NCBI GenBank assembly: GCA_007132975.1
Contig: SLNO01000024.1
Coordinates: 1-64,000, forward strand
Length of the DNA stretch: 64,000 bases
Source: Balneolales bacterium
GTDB taxonomy: Bacteria; Bacteroidota; Rhodothermia; Balneolales; Natronogracilivirgulaceae
Reading direction: 5' to 3'
Under the pieces are notes generated by a model. That model worked only from the letters and a program-made list of their open reading frames with translations, made no database searches and was not told the origin of the DNA. Positions 1 to 7,289 of the stretch are shown piece by piece. A program made the position numbers and the translations under genes. Numbering within the stretch: the first letter of the stretch is position 1; each line of letters begins with the position of its first letter.

Positions 1-289
1 GTGAAATCAAATTGCGGTCATCTATCATCTGAAGCGCCTGTTCTGCTTCGCTGTGATCAAGAAGGCCCACGGTTGCAGCAGTACGGATACAATTTTTCGG
101 GGATGCGCAATCCAGCCCTTCAGAAACCCGCAGCCACACTTTGATCGTTTTCCAAAATAATTCCACGGTGTATTCAAAACGTTGCAATGTTGCATCTCTC
201 AAAATGACAGAATAAGGTTCGTCTTGTAAAGCTTCGAGGCTTTCAAGAGCTGCTGAAAAATTCTTAAGGTTCCTGTTCAGTTTTTCCAA
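1..289 (-). CDS. HEPN-domain protein (HI0074/HepT-like), partial
   Basis: This is the partner of the nucleotidyltransferase encoded just upstream on the same strand; such MNT/HEPN pairs act as toxin-antitoxin modules, with HEPN as the putative RNase toxin. The readable N-terminal 96 residues contain FEYTVELFWKTIK, typical of the nucleotidyltransferase substrate-binding (HI0074) family, and end at DDRNLIS, where the family RNase motif (Arg, a few residues, His) would begin; the window edge cuts it there. The only start in the frame after the preceding stop is a TTG at 289, giving a 13-bp overlap with the MNT gene, so translation is probably coupled. The C-terminus lies outside the window. Confidence 0.75.
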   Translation of the reverse strand, partial: MEKLNRNLKNFSAALESLEALQDEPYSVILRDATLQRFEYTVELFWKTIKVWLRVSEGLDCASPKNCIRTAATVGLLDHSEAEQALQMIDDRNLIS

Positions 290-591
290 ATCAAAACACC
301 CCTTTTTGTTGCGTTTTCAATGAGAGTGGCAGGCGCATCTTCATGCCATACTATATCAACATTTCTGGTGATATTGGAATCTTCAATATCCTCCCGAAAA
401 TGGCTGATCCGGGTGCGTTCATTTTGGCTGGAAACAATGAGCAAATCTATATCCGAAGATGTGACCATTACATTTTCTGCCGCTGAGCCAAACAGATAGC
501 AGCGCACACCAGGGTTGTGGAAGTGCTTGGCAAGCAACCTGATGATGATGCCGTACTCTTTATCAGTGATATTTTTATTTGAAACAGACAT
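277..591 (-). CDS. MNT-type nucleotidyltransferase (putative antitoxin)
   Basis: This 104-residue minimal nucleotidyltransferase is related to MntA antitoxins, which in known systems AMPylate the HEPN toxin. The pol-beta signature is seen as FGSAAENVM followed by SDIDLLIV (residues about 34-53), which supplies GS and the two metal-binding Asp residues. A third acidic residue is plausible in NVDIVW near residue 79. It is first in a two-gene operon and overlaps the HEPN gene by 13 bp. AT content is higher than in the genes to the right, consistent with a mobile module. The family is certain; the toxin-antitoxin role is inferred from the pair. Confidence 0.8.
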   Translation of the reverse strand: MSVSNKNITDKEYGIIIRLLAKHFHNPGVRCYLFGSAAENVMVTSSDIDLLIVSSQNERTRISHFREDIEDSNITRNVDIVWHEDAPATLIENATKRGVLIWKN

Positions 592-848
592 ATAATGCGC
601 TAGTGCTGAAGACGCTGATGGGCAGTTCTGCTTTCCGCATCCAAGAGTTTACCTATATACCGGGAGAACAATCACGGAAACATCAAACCATGTTGCAATT
701 GCAATTCAAGATAACAAAGGAGCCTGTAATAAGCATCTTGCTCCAGTAGCAATTTAAAAAACGAACGATGTCCGGGAGTGGGGGAATTCAAGTGTATTAA
801 TAGAATTTAGTGCAAGGATGAGGTTGCCTCGCTTAAATGTATTGGAAT
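592..848. other. Divergent intergenic region
   Basis: This gap separates the leftward MNT/HEPN pair from the rightward copper-uptake operon. It is AT-rich. I see no convincing coding frame or hairpin until the palindromic site that starts at 849. Confidence 0.4.
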
Positions 849-874
849 AAAGAGTCTTTTATCCTATATTAAAA
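849..874 (+). promoter_or_regulatory. Candidate Rrf2-type operator in front of the copper-uptake operon
   Basis: The site reads AAGAGTCTTTTATCCTATAT in its central part and matches the reverse complement of the site upstream of the rrf2 gene (11249-11274) at 21 of 26 positions. Its core is TCTTTTA-TCC-TATATTA, an imperfect 7-3-7 inverted repeat. It ends only a few bases before the start codon at 877/880, so it must overlap the promoter or transcription start. Assignment to the Rrf2 protein of this island is inference from its also lying in front of the regulator gene and the nos genes. Confidence 0.55.
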
Positions 875-879
875 TCGTG

Positions 880-1245
880 ATGAAATCGATCCGGGTATTC
901 ATATTGCTTTTCTCGTTTCTGACGGGCACAATCCAGCCGGTGCTGCCGATGCTGGAATACCACCTGTTCAAGGATTACATCACCGAAAACCTTTGCGAGG
1001 AACGCAGGCTTGAGGTTTCCGACTGCGAAGGCATGTGCTACCTGAGAAATCAGCTCAAGGATCACGAGGAAACGCGGAACGACATGCCGGCCATGACGGG
1101 AGAATACTATCCGGGTACCATTTTGTGTGATGGCGCGAAGGATTTCACCCTGTTCCCTGAAGACAGGCAGCTTTTCACCGGTTTGGCCCATGCTGTTGCC
1201 GACCACTTGAGCACTGTGGACACCCCCCCTCCTGAAGGTCACTGA
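880..1245 (+). CDS. Small secreted cysteine-containing protein of copper/TonB loci
   Basis: This protein of about 120 residues has an N-terminal hydrophobic signal or anchor (about residues 4-23) followed by a short domain with the pattern C-EERRLEVSD-C-EGM-C-YLRNQL. I recall similar small proteins (pattern C..C.G.C.L..QL) next to TonB receptors and copper genes in Bacteroidetes, but know no assigned function. The first possible start is GTG at 877; ATG at 880 is preferred. It is followed by the YtkA-like lipoprotein and the copper receptor on the same strand, and a candidate operator abuts its start. A periplasmic metal-binding or redox role is a guess. Confidence 0.6.
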   Translation: MKSIRVFILLFSFLTGTIQPVLPMLEYHLFKDYITENLCEERRLEVSDCEGMCYLRNQLKDHEETRNDMPAMTGEYYPGTILCDGAKDFTLFPEDRQLFTGLAHAVADHLSTVDTPPPEGH

Positions 1246-1326
1246 GCCTGTTTTGCGCTTTTATTCATAAAAGGGCAAACACATCCACTATTCCACATTC
1301 CCTAGACAAAACTCAGTGGCCAAATT

Positions 1327-2136
1327 ATGTTCACATTCAAAACACTGCGCCTCAGCGGACTGCTGTTCCTGGCCCTCGCTGCGGCCGTATCCTGCAACTC
1401 TTCGGACGACGAAACCGGTCTGTTCAACGAACCGGACCTTTACAAACTCGGTGAATTCACGGCAGACGGGGTGACCGTCGCCGCCTACTCGCCGGCTCCA
1501 CCCGCCGTGGGTTTTCAGCACATCTTTTTCGAGGTGCACGAGGACGAGGTGCTGGTGGAGCGACCCGAGATTACGTTCATGCCCATCATGCACATGGAAC
1601 ACCACTCGCACGCATCCCCGCATCAGTCACCTCCCGGTGAAAGGGATCCGGACTTCGGTCTGTTCCGCGGATGGACCATCTTCACCATGCCCAGCGGCAT
1701 GATGGGGAACTGGGAGCTGGCCGTAACAGTACAGGACCCGGATTCGCCGGAACGCGAGATCGAGGGCGTGATCAATGTCGAAATAGCGGAATCGGCCATG
1801 GTCCGGACGTTCCAGGCCGGCAATGGAGAGCGCTATGTCCTTACACTGGTGCAACCGGACGATCCGAAAACCGGCCTCAACGACCTGGTCGTGGCCCTGC
1901 ACCACCGCGAGACCATGATGCATTTCCCGCCGGTCACGGGCGCCGCCATGGATTTCGAACCCTGGATGCCCTCCATGGATCACGGGTCCAGCAACAATGT
2001 GGATCCGGTCCATGAATCGGACGGCTTCTACCGCGGAAAGGTCAATTTCAACATGACCGGCGACTGGGAGCTGCGGTTTGACATCCACCAAAGCGATGAA
2101 CACCTCGGCAACGTCGTTTTTGACATTGATTTCTGA
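1327..2136 (+). CDS. YtkA/FixH-like Met/His-rich lipoprotein, putative periplasmic copper binder
   Basis: This is a 269-residue lipoprotein: hydrophobic signal, then AAAVSC as lipobox (Cys about residue 23). Two tandem beta-sandwich repeats resembling the YtkA-like domain follow (about 40-150 and 160-268). Both contain a GNWEL or GDWEL strand and a Met/His-rich loop (MPIMHMEHHSHASPH in the first, METMMH-like and MPSMDHG in the second). Such loops are typical of Cu(I) sites. The gene lies 22 bp ahead of the copper TonB receptor, so a role in taking copper from the receptor is likely. The fold is assigned by pattern only. Confidence 0.6.
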   Translation: MFTFKTLRLSGLLFLALAAAVSCNSSDDETGLFNEPDLYKLGEFTADGVTVAAYSPAPPAVGFQHIFFEVHEDEVLVERPEITFMPIMHMEHHSHASPHQSPPGERDPDFGLFRGWTIFTMPSGMMGNWELAVTVQDPDSPEREIEGVINVEIAESAMVRTFQAGNGERYVLTLVQPDDPKTGLNDLVVALHHRETMMHFPPVTGAAMDFEPWMPSMDHGSSNNVDPVHESDGFYRGKVNFNMTGDWELRFDIHQSDEHLGNVVFDIDF

Positions 2137-2166
2137 TCACCGGAATGCACGAGTGAGGTGCGAACC

Positions 2167-4668
2167 ATGAAGAATCGAACATCGATACGAGAAAACCAAA
2201 CAGCCGATTCGGGTGGATGCGGCCCCGGGTCCTATCGGATTGCCACGGGCCGGTCACAAGCTTTGCCAATCGGGGTGGCGACGATGTTGGCCCTTGTGGC
2301 GCTGCTGCTGATCGCTCCGCCTGTACAGTCGTCCGGCAAACCGGGGTTTTCACACCAATTCGAAATTCCGGCAGATTCGACACAGGCCAAAATGGCCGTC
2401 CTTGCCGGCGAAAAGGCAACATCAAATCGGGAAGGGTCTGTCAACAAGCCTGCCATGTGCTGCAGCATTGACTCGTTGCGGTTGCGAGGAGAAGTGCGGG
2501 ACCGGGAAACCGGCCGGCCGCTCTCCGGAGCGCACGTAATAGTCAGGGAGGCGCCGTGCTGTTCCACCCGAAAGCAGACAGGCACCGTGACAGGGGCCGA
2601 CGGCAGTTTTGCCCTGGCACTGGACGAGGCAGCACGCCACATTCTCATCACCCATGTCGGTTATCGGACGAAAAGGGTGGATGGGGCATCGTTGTGGGAC
2701 GAGGCGCCGATCTTCCTGGAACCGGTTACGGTCTTCAGCGAGGACATTCTGATTACGGCGGGACGGCTGCCCGGGGGCTACACGGGATTGTACCGCGACG
2801 CGCGTACCCGTCCGGTCGAAGACCATCTGTCCCATATCCCGGGCATGGACCTGGTCTCACGGGCCAATTTCGCTAAGGATCCGGTCATCCGCGGACAGCG
2901 TGACGGCCGCATCACGGTCACCATTGATGGCATGCGCATGACGCCTGCGTGCGTGGATGGCATGGATCCGCTCACCGCATATATTGAACCCGACAACCTG
3001 CAGGCCGTTGATATTAGCCGGGGGCAGGATGCCCGTGAAGGAGGAGCGTCCGGCACAGGCGGATCGGTCAACTTTGCCATGGCGCGGCCGGTGCTGAATA
3101 CGGGCACATCGGCAACCCTGGAATCGGGGTACCACTCCGTGAGCTCGCAGCACCTGATGCAGGGCGGTGTGTCGCACGGCTCTGATCGGTGGGCATTCCG
3201 GTTTTCAGGCACCTACCGCAACGCCGGCGACTTCCGGACGGGCTCCGGCAGTTTCCGTTCGAGCTCAGCTGACAGGGTCGAAGGTTCCGGGCTTGAAAAA
3301 GGCAACATTTACAGCGCTCTGCTCGTGCGTCCCGATGATGACCATACCCTTTCCCTGCGTTATATCGGGGATTTCGCCGGTTTCATCGGCTACCCGCGCC
3401 TGCTCATGGACACCCGTCGCGCTGACGCCCACATCGCCGGACTGGAACACCTCTGGGAACGGCCGGGAGCCCGCATCCACACGATACGCACCGATGTGTA
3501 CATGAACCGGGTCACGCACTGGATGGATGATTACGGCCGGGATGTCACCCGGCGGGATGTGATGCCGGACATGTTCATGCCGATGTACGGCGAGACCGTG
3601 ACGGCCGGAGTTGCCACAGAGTTGGATGCTTCGTCCGGCAGCCGCACCCTGCAGCTTCGGCTGGAAGCATGGAACGTCGAGGCGTTTGCGGACATGCTCA
3701 TGGAACATGTGGATCCCGGTGTGCGGGACATGTACCTGGTGAACCTGGGGGATGTCTCCCAGCGAAATGCCCTGGCGGCAGTGCGTTACCGCCGCTATCT
3801 GGATGGCGGATGGACCCTGGGCGGGCGCCTCCAGCTGGAGGGATCGCTGAGCAGGATCCGTGAGGAGAGCGCTGTTGCCACTTACAAAGCGGAGTACCCG
3901 GATATGACAACCCTGGAACCGGCGGTTTTCGGCTACATCGCCGCGTTGCAGACCGAAAAAGTGCTTCGATCAGGCCTTTCCGGCGGTGTCCGTGTCTCAC
4001 ACGGCACCCGGCTCCCCGATCACCTTGAGCGGTACGGCTACTACATCTACCAGCCGATGGACGGGTTTTTCTATATCGGAAATCCGGAGCTTGAGCCGGA
4101 GCGCAGCTCACAGGCCGAGGGATTCCTTACCCTTGGGGATGACCGCTCGCGCTGGAGCGGACACGCCTCGGTATGGGTCAACCGCATGGACCGTTACATT
4201 GCCGGGCGGCGGACCGACGACCTGTTCAAACGCTATGACAACATGGGCCGGGCCGAGCTGACCGGGTTTGAAATTGAGCTGGACCTGAGGGTTTCGGACC
4301 GCTGGCGTACCGGCGGGGCCGCATCCAGAGTCATTGGACAGCATCTGGCCCTGAATGAACCGCTGCCCATGATTCCGCCGCTCAAGGGGCACGGTTATCT
4401 GCGCATGGAGTCACAAAGGATTTCCCTGGAAGGGCGCATTCGCTGGGCGGCGGCGCAGGACCGGATTGCGTCGGCCAACAGCCTGGAGACAAGGACTTCT
4501 GGCCATGCCCTGTTCGACCTGCACATGAGCGCGCGACTGACAGACCACGTGCGTTTTCGCGGCGGGTTGGAGAACATCGGGAACCGCCATTACGTCGACC
4601 ATCTAAGCGTTAACGAACTGCCGGGGACAGGCAGGAACATCTATGTCTCCCTCAGACTGACGTATTGA
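2167..4668 (+). CDS. TonB-dependent outer-membrane copper receptor (OprC/NosA-like)
   Basis: About 833 residues: signal, a carboxypeptidase-regulatory-like N-domain (about 105-190), plug (about 195-305) and a 22-strand-type barrel ending in the aromatic Tyr of LRLTY. The plug holds CVDGM (Cys 265, Met 269 counting from the GTG at 2158) and the barrel holds HWM (His 454, Met 456). This matches the CxxxM plus HxM copper site described for Pseudomonas OprC. The N-domain also has two CC pairs (MCCS and PCCS), unusual for this class. The ATG at 2167, 9 bp after GAGTGAGG, is preferred to the GTG at 2158; either way the hydrophobic signal starts unusually late (about residue 40). Copper import for NosZ is inferred. 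Confidence 0.8.
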   Translation: MKNRTSIRENQTADSGGCGPGSYRIATGRSQALPIGVATMLALVALLLIAPPVQSSGKPGFSHQFEIPADSTQAKMAVLAGEKATSNREGSVNKPAMCCSIDSLRLRGEVRDRETGRPLSGAHVIVREAPCCSTRKQTGTVTGADGSFALALDEAARHILITHVGYRTKRVDGASLWDEAPIFLEPVTVFSEDILITAGRLPGGYTGLYRDARTRPVEDHLSHIPGMDLVSRANFAKDPVIRGQRDGRITVTIDGMRMTPACVDGMDPLTAYIEPDNLQAVDISRGQDAREGGASGTGGSVNFAMARPVLNTGTSATLESGYHSVSSQHLMQGGVSHGSDRWAFRFSGTYRNAGDFRTGSGSFRSSSADRVEGSGLEKGNIYSALLVRPDDDHTLSLRYIGDFAGFIGYPRLLMDTRRADAHIAGLEHLWERPGARIHTIRTDVYMNRVTHWMDDYGRDVTRRDVMPDMFMPMYGETVTAGVATELDASSGSRTLQLRLEAWNVEAFADMLMEHVDPGVRDMYLVNLGDVSQRNALAAVRYRRYLDGGWTLGGRLQLEGSLSRIREESAVATYKAEYPDMTTLEPAVFGYIAALQTEKVLRSGLSGGVRVSHGTRLPDHLERYGYYIYQPMDGFFYIGNPELEPERSSQAEGFLTLGDDRSRWSGHASVWVNRMDRYIAGRRTDDLFKRYDNMGRAELTGFEIELDLRVSDRWRTGGAASRVIGQHLALNEPLPMIPPLKGHGYLRMESQRISLEGRIRWAAAQDRIASANSLETRTSGHALFDLHMSARLTDHVRFRGGLENIGNRHYVDHLSVNELPGTGRNIYVSLRLTY

Positions 4669-4676
4669 TTTACGAT

Positions 4677-4756
4677 CCGGGCAGAAGACGACCAACCGTA
4701 ACTTCCGCCCGGGAAACGGCTCTCCGGGCCGGGCACAATCCCTGCAGGCTGCCCGG
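4677..4756. terminator. Inverted CCGGGC/GCCCGG repeats between convergent genes
   Basis: Two consecutive hairpins can form between the copper receptor and the convergent ric gene: CCGGGC at 4677-4682 with GCCCGG at 4707-4712, and CCGGGC at 4724-4729 with GCCCGG at 4751-4756. There is no long T-run, so a bidirectional terminator is only a possibility. Confidence 0.3.
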
Positions 4757-4787
4757 AAAACGCCGGGCCAGGCCGCACCCCGCATCC

Positions 4788-5513
4788 TCAGGCAATCAGG
4801 GCCTGTGCCTTGCGGAACAGAATGTTGTTCTCAAGGTGCACGTGCTTGTGCAGATTCTCCTCAAAGCCGGCCAGGTTCTGATACAGGATGCGGTAGGTGG
4901 TGCACGCTTCCGGCGGCGGGGTGAAATCATTGCTAAGGTGGCGGATCTGTGCCATGACCTCTCCGGCATGTTCATGGTCCGACTCCAAGCCGTCAAGTTC
5001 GGCCTGCAGCTGCTCCCTGAGCTGGTCGTCGAGGGGCTGGCCCTCTGCCCGCAGCCGGGAGGCCTTTTTGATCAGGGGGAAAACGACCGATTCTTCGGCT
5101 TCCAGGTGCTGGAGCAGATCCTGGATCAGCCCGTAGAAAGCATGGAATATGGATACGTTCTCCGGATGCCGCTCGCCGTGCACTTTGGCAACTTTCTGCG
5201 AATAAGCCGCAATTTCATTGGATTTTGAGCGGACAAAACGATGATGTGTGTTCTCGATATAGTCGATCAGAAAGGCGGGGTCCCACTCGTGGTAATTATC
5301 AGAAGAACCGGTGGATGCGGCCCCGGCAAGATCCGCAATCTGCTGCACGACAACGTCCAGCGGCGCCTGCTTCTTTTCACAGGCCTCCTGCAGGCTGATG
5401 CCGCCGCCGCAGCAGAAATCGATGCCGTATTGCCGGAGTACTCCGGCTGCGTGGTAATTCCAGGTGACAATGTCACCAACCTTTTGTTGGGATAATGATT
5501 CGGGATATATCAT
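4788..5513 (-). CDS. ric: Di-iron Fe-S cluster repair protein (RIC/ScdA/YtfE family)
   Basis: This 241-residue cytoplasmic protein repairs Fe-S clusters damaged by nitric oxide or oxidants. The N-terminal ScdA_N/DUF542 domain (about 1-60) shows the hallmark FCCGGG. The C-terminal hemerythrin-like four-helix domain (about 80-235) carries the expected His/Glu ligands in YIENTHHRF, KVHGERH, EAEESVVFP, DHEHAG and HKHVHLENN. It is transcribed convergently to the copper operon and lies beside a SufR-like regulator and nrfHA, as expected for nitrosative-stress defence. A weak copy of the island palindrome lies 23-44 bp upstream. Confidence 0.9.
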   Translation of the reverse strand: MIYPESLSQQKVGDIVTWNYHAAGVLRQYGIDFCCGGGISLQEACEKKQAPLDVVVQQIADLAGAASTGSSDNYHEWDPAFLIDYIENTHHRFVRSKSNEIAAYSQKVAKVHGERHPENVSIFHAFYGLIQDLLQHLEAEESVVFPLIKKASRLRAEGQPLDDQLREQLQAELDGLESDHEHAGEVMAQIRHLSNDFTPPPEACTTYRILYQNLAGFEENLHKHVHLENNILFRKAQALIA

Positions 5514-5535
5514 GGGTGCTCAGGTGTTTTGGTTA

Positions 5536-5557
5536 TTAATTAAGATTAAAATGTCTG
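5536..5557 (-). promoter_or_regulatory. Weak candidate copy of the island operator upstream of ric
   Basis: On the minus strand the site reads CATTTTAATCTTAATTAA with a small TTAA-TC-TTAA palindrome. It agrees with the site before the cytochrome c-nosZ genes at 15 of 22 positions without gaps. The region is AT-rich, so chance is a real alternative. Confidence 0.25.
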
Positions 5558-5620
5558 AAATAAGATTATGGATATGTTCCGCCGATGGATTTGGTCTTCA
5601 GGGAAGTTTGTCAGGTTGGA

Positions 5621-6397
5621 TCAAGTGTCGGACGTCTGACCAGGCTGAATTGACTTTCCGATGCGATAAGTGCAGGAGTCGCCGCCATCGGGAATGAAGG
5701 ACGTCCGTGTCACTTTCTGTCCGAATACCTGCTCGTAGAACCGGGCTTCGAGCCGGCAGGGCAGGCTGGTTTCACGGATCACGGACTTGAACGGGCAGTT
5801 GCATTCCCGGACAATCAGCGTATTGTCGGTTTCGTCGAAGTGGATTTCGGGCATGAACCCCTCTGCTTCCAGCAGGTCTGAGAGGGCTTTCAGGCCGGGT
5901 GTCAACGGTCCGCCATCTTCCGGTTCCGCCTCGTTGGACACGGCAGCAGCCTGCATCAGCTCGCAGGCCCTGGCGGCACGCTTGTTCCAGAAAGATTCAA
6001 AAAAAGCCTCAAGAAGATGCTGTTTCCCCTCATCCCGCAAATACCGGATCAGATCGCCCAGCAGCTCGCGCTCCTCCGAAGGGAAACGTGCATCACCTTC
6101 GCGGGTAAGCCGGTACTGCAGGGCCGGTCGCCCCGGTCCGTTCCGTCTGTGGCTCCTGCGGACAAGTCCGTCGCGTTCGAGCAGGGCGAGATGCTCACGG
6201 AGCGTTGTCCGGGCAAGGCCGGTACGTCCAGCGAGCTGATCCATATCGGCAGCGCCAAGGCGCTTGATGCATTCTAGTATTTGGGATTTGGAGTCGGATG
6301 TAGCCACGTCAGGTATGGGACTGCCCGATTGGTGGGTTTTGCAAGTATCTGTGCTGTAACTGGAACCTATGATAGCTATAGCAGAATCCAATGTCAA
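5621..6397 (-). CDS. SufR-like winged-helix Fe-S transcriptional regulator
   Basis: 258 residues. An N-terminal winged helix-turn-helix (about 35-100: LAGRTGLARTTLREHLALLE) is followed by a C-terminal domain with ECNCPFKSVIRE, LPCRLE and GGDSCTYRI. The Cys pattern CxCPF...C...C is that of SufR-type regulators, which bind an Fe-S cluster and repress suf genes. No suf gene is visible here; the neighbours are ric (107 bp downstream, same strand) and nrfHA (divergent, sharing a 221-bp intergenic region). A sensor of NO or iron status controlling ric and/or nrf is a reasonable inference. The first 30 residues look poorly conserved, so the true start may be internal. Confidence 0.7.
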   Translation of the reverse strand: MTLDSAIAIIGSSYSTDTCKTHQSGSPIPDVATSDSKSQILECIKRLGAADMDQLAGRTGLARTTLREHLALLERDGLVRRSHRRNGPGRPALQYRLTREGDARFPSEERELLGDLIRYLRDEGKQHLLEAFFESFWNKRAARACELMQAAAVSNEAEPEDGGPLTPGLKALSDLLEAEGFMPEIHFDETDNTLIVRECNCPFKSVIRETSLPCRLEARFYEQVFGQKVTRTSFIPDGGDSCTYRIGKSIQPGQTSDT

Positions 6398-6618
6398 TAA
6401 AATCGGTATAAACCGTTTTTTCGCTGTAATCCATTCATTTATACTGTTTTTAAGTTGCGCTTATTCGGCCTGTTTAATAGATTTGTTCTATAAAATATAT
6501 TGATCGGACTTATTGTTTTTCCAGAACAGGTTCAGGCGTTAAAGTTATTTCTGCAAGTGGAAGGTACAAACCCGGCAAGCGACACTATTGATATTGCCGC
6601 AACACAAACTCTGTCCAG

Positions 6619-7206
6619 ATGAATAGGGGCACCAAAATTATCCGCTGGCTTCTGCCACCCGCCCATTGGCGCCTACCGGTGATTCTCCTTTTGGGAGTGC
6701 TGGTTGGCCTTTTTTTCTATGCTTTTTATGTGTCCAATGCCGCCAGCTATCTGTCTGATTCGCCGCAGACATGCGTGAACTGCCATGTGATGGCGCCGCA
6801 CTATACGACCTGGTTCCACAGTTCGCACCGTGAGCATGCCACGTGCAACGATTGCCACGTCCCCCAGGACAATATTTTTCGCCACTATTATTTCAAGGCC
6901 CAGGACGGCGTGCGCCACGCATACATCTTCACGATGCGCGAGGAGCCCTTTGTGATCCGCATCCACGAGGCCGGACAGCAGGTGGTCCAGGAAAACTGCA
7001 AACGATGCCACGAACACACGAATTTTATGGTCAGCGCCTTTGATGCCACGCTTCAAACGGCCAAGGCCGGAGAGCACAAGCTGTGCTGGGACTGCCACCG
7101 GGAAGTGCCGCATGGAGCAGTGACCAGCTCGGCAAGCGTGCCTTATACCCACGTGCCGCTTCCACAGGCGCCCGTGCCGGAGTGGCTGCGGAGATTGATA
7201 GAATAA
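6619..7206 (+). CDS. nrfH: Cytochrome c nitrite reductase small subunit NrfH
   Basis: NrfH belongs to the NapC/NirT family; it takes electrons from menaquinol and passes them to NrfA at the periplasmic face. The 195-residue protein has one N-terminal membrane anchor (about 18-40) and four c-heme motifs: CVNCH, CNDCH, CKRCH and CWDCH. The first is followed by VMAPHYTTW, giving the Met typical of heme 1 in NrfH. It lies 83 bp upstream of nrfA and is divergent from the SufR-like gene. Confidence 0.95.
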   Translation: MNRGTKIIRWLLPPAHWRLPVILLLGVLVGLFFYAFYVSNAASYLSDSPQTCVNCHVMAPHYTTWFHSSHREHATCNDCHVPQDNIFRHYYFKAQDGVRHAYIFTMREEPFVIRIHEAGQQVVQENCKRCHEHTNFMVSAFDATLQTAKAGEHKLCWDCHREVPHGAVTSSASVPYTHVPLPQAPVPEWLRRLIE

Positions 7207-7289
7207 ATTGAAACGGCATCTGCCCGGAACCACATCAGGCTACCGGACGATGCCCGACCAGGCAACAGAAATCCAATGATTTATAACAC

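Noticed and set aside
6487-6503. TATAAAATATA-like half site before nrfH compared with the island palindrome
   Set aside because: Only eight contiguous bases match one half; the other half is absent in an AT-rich background.
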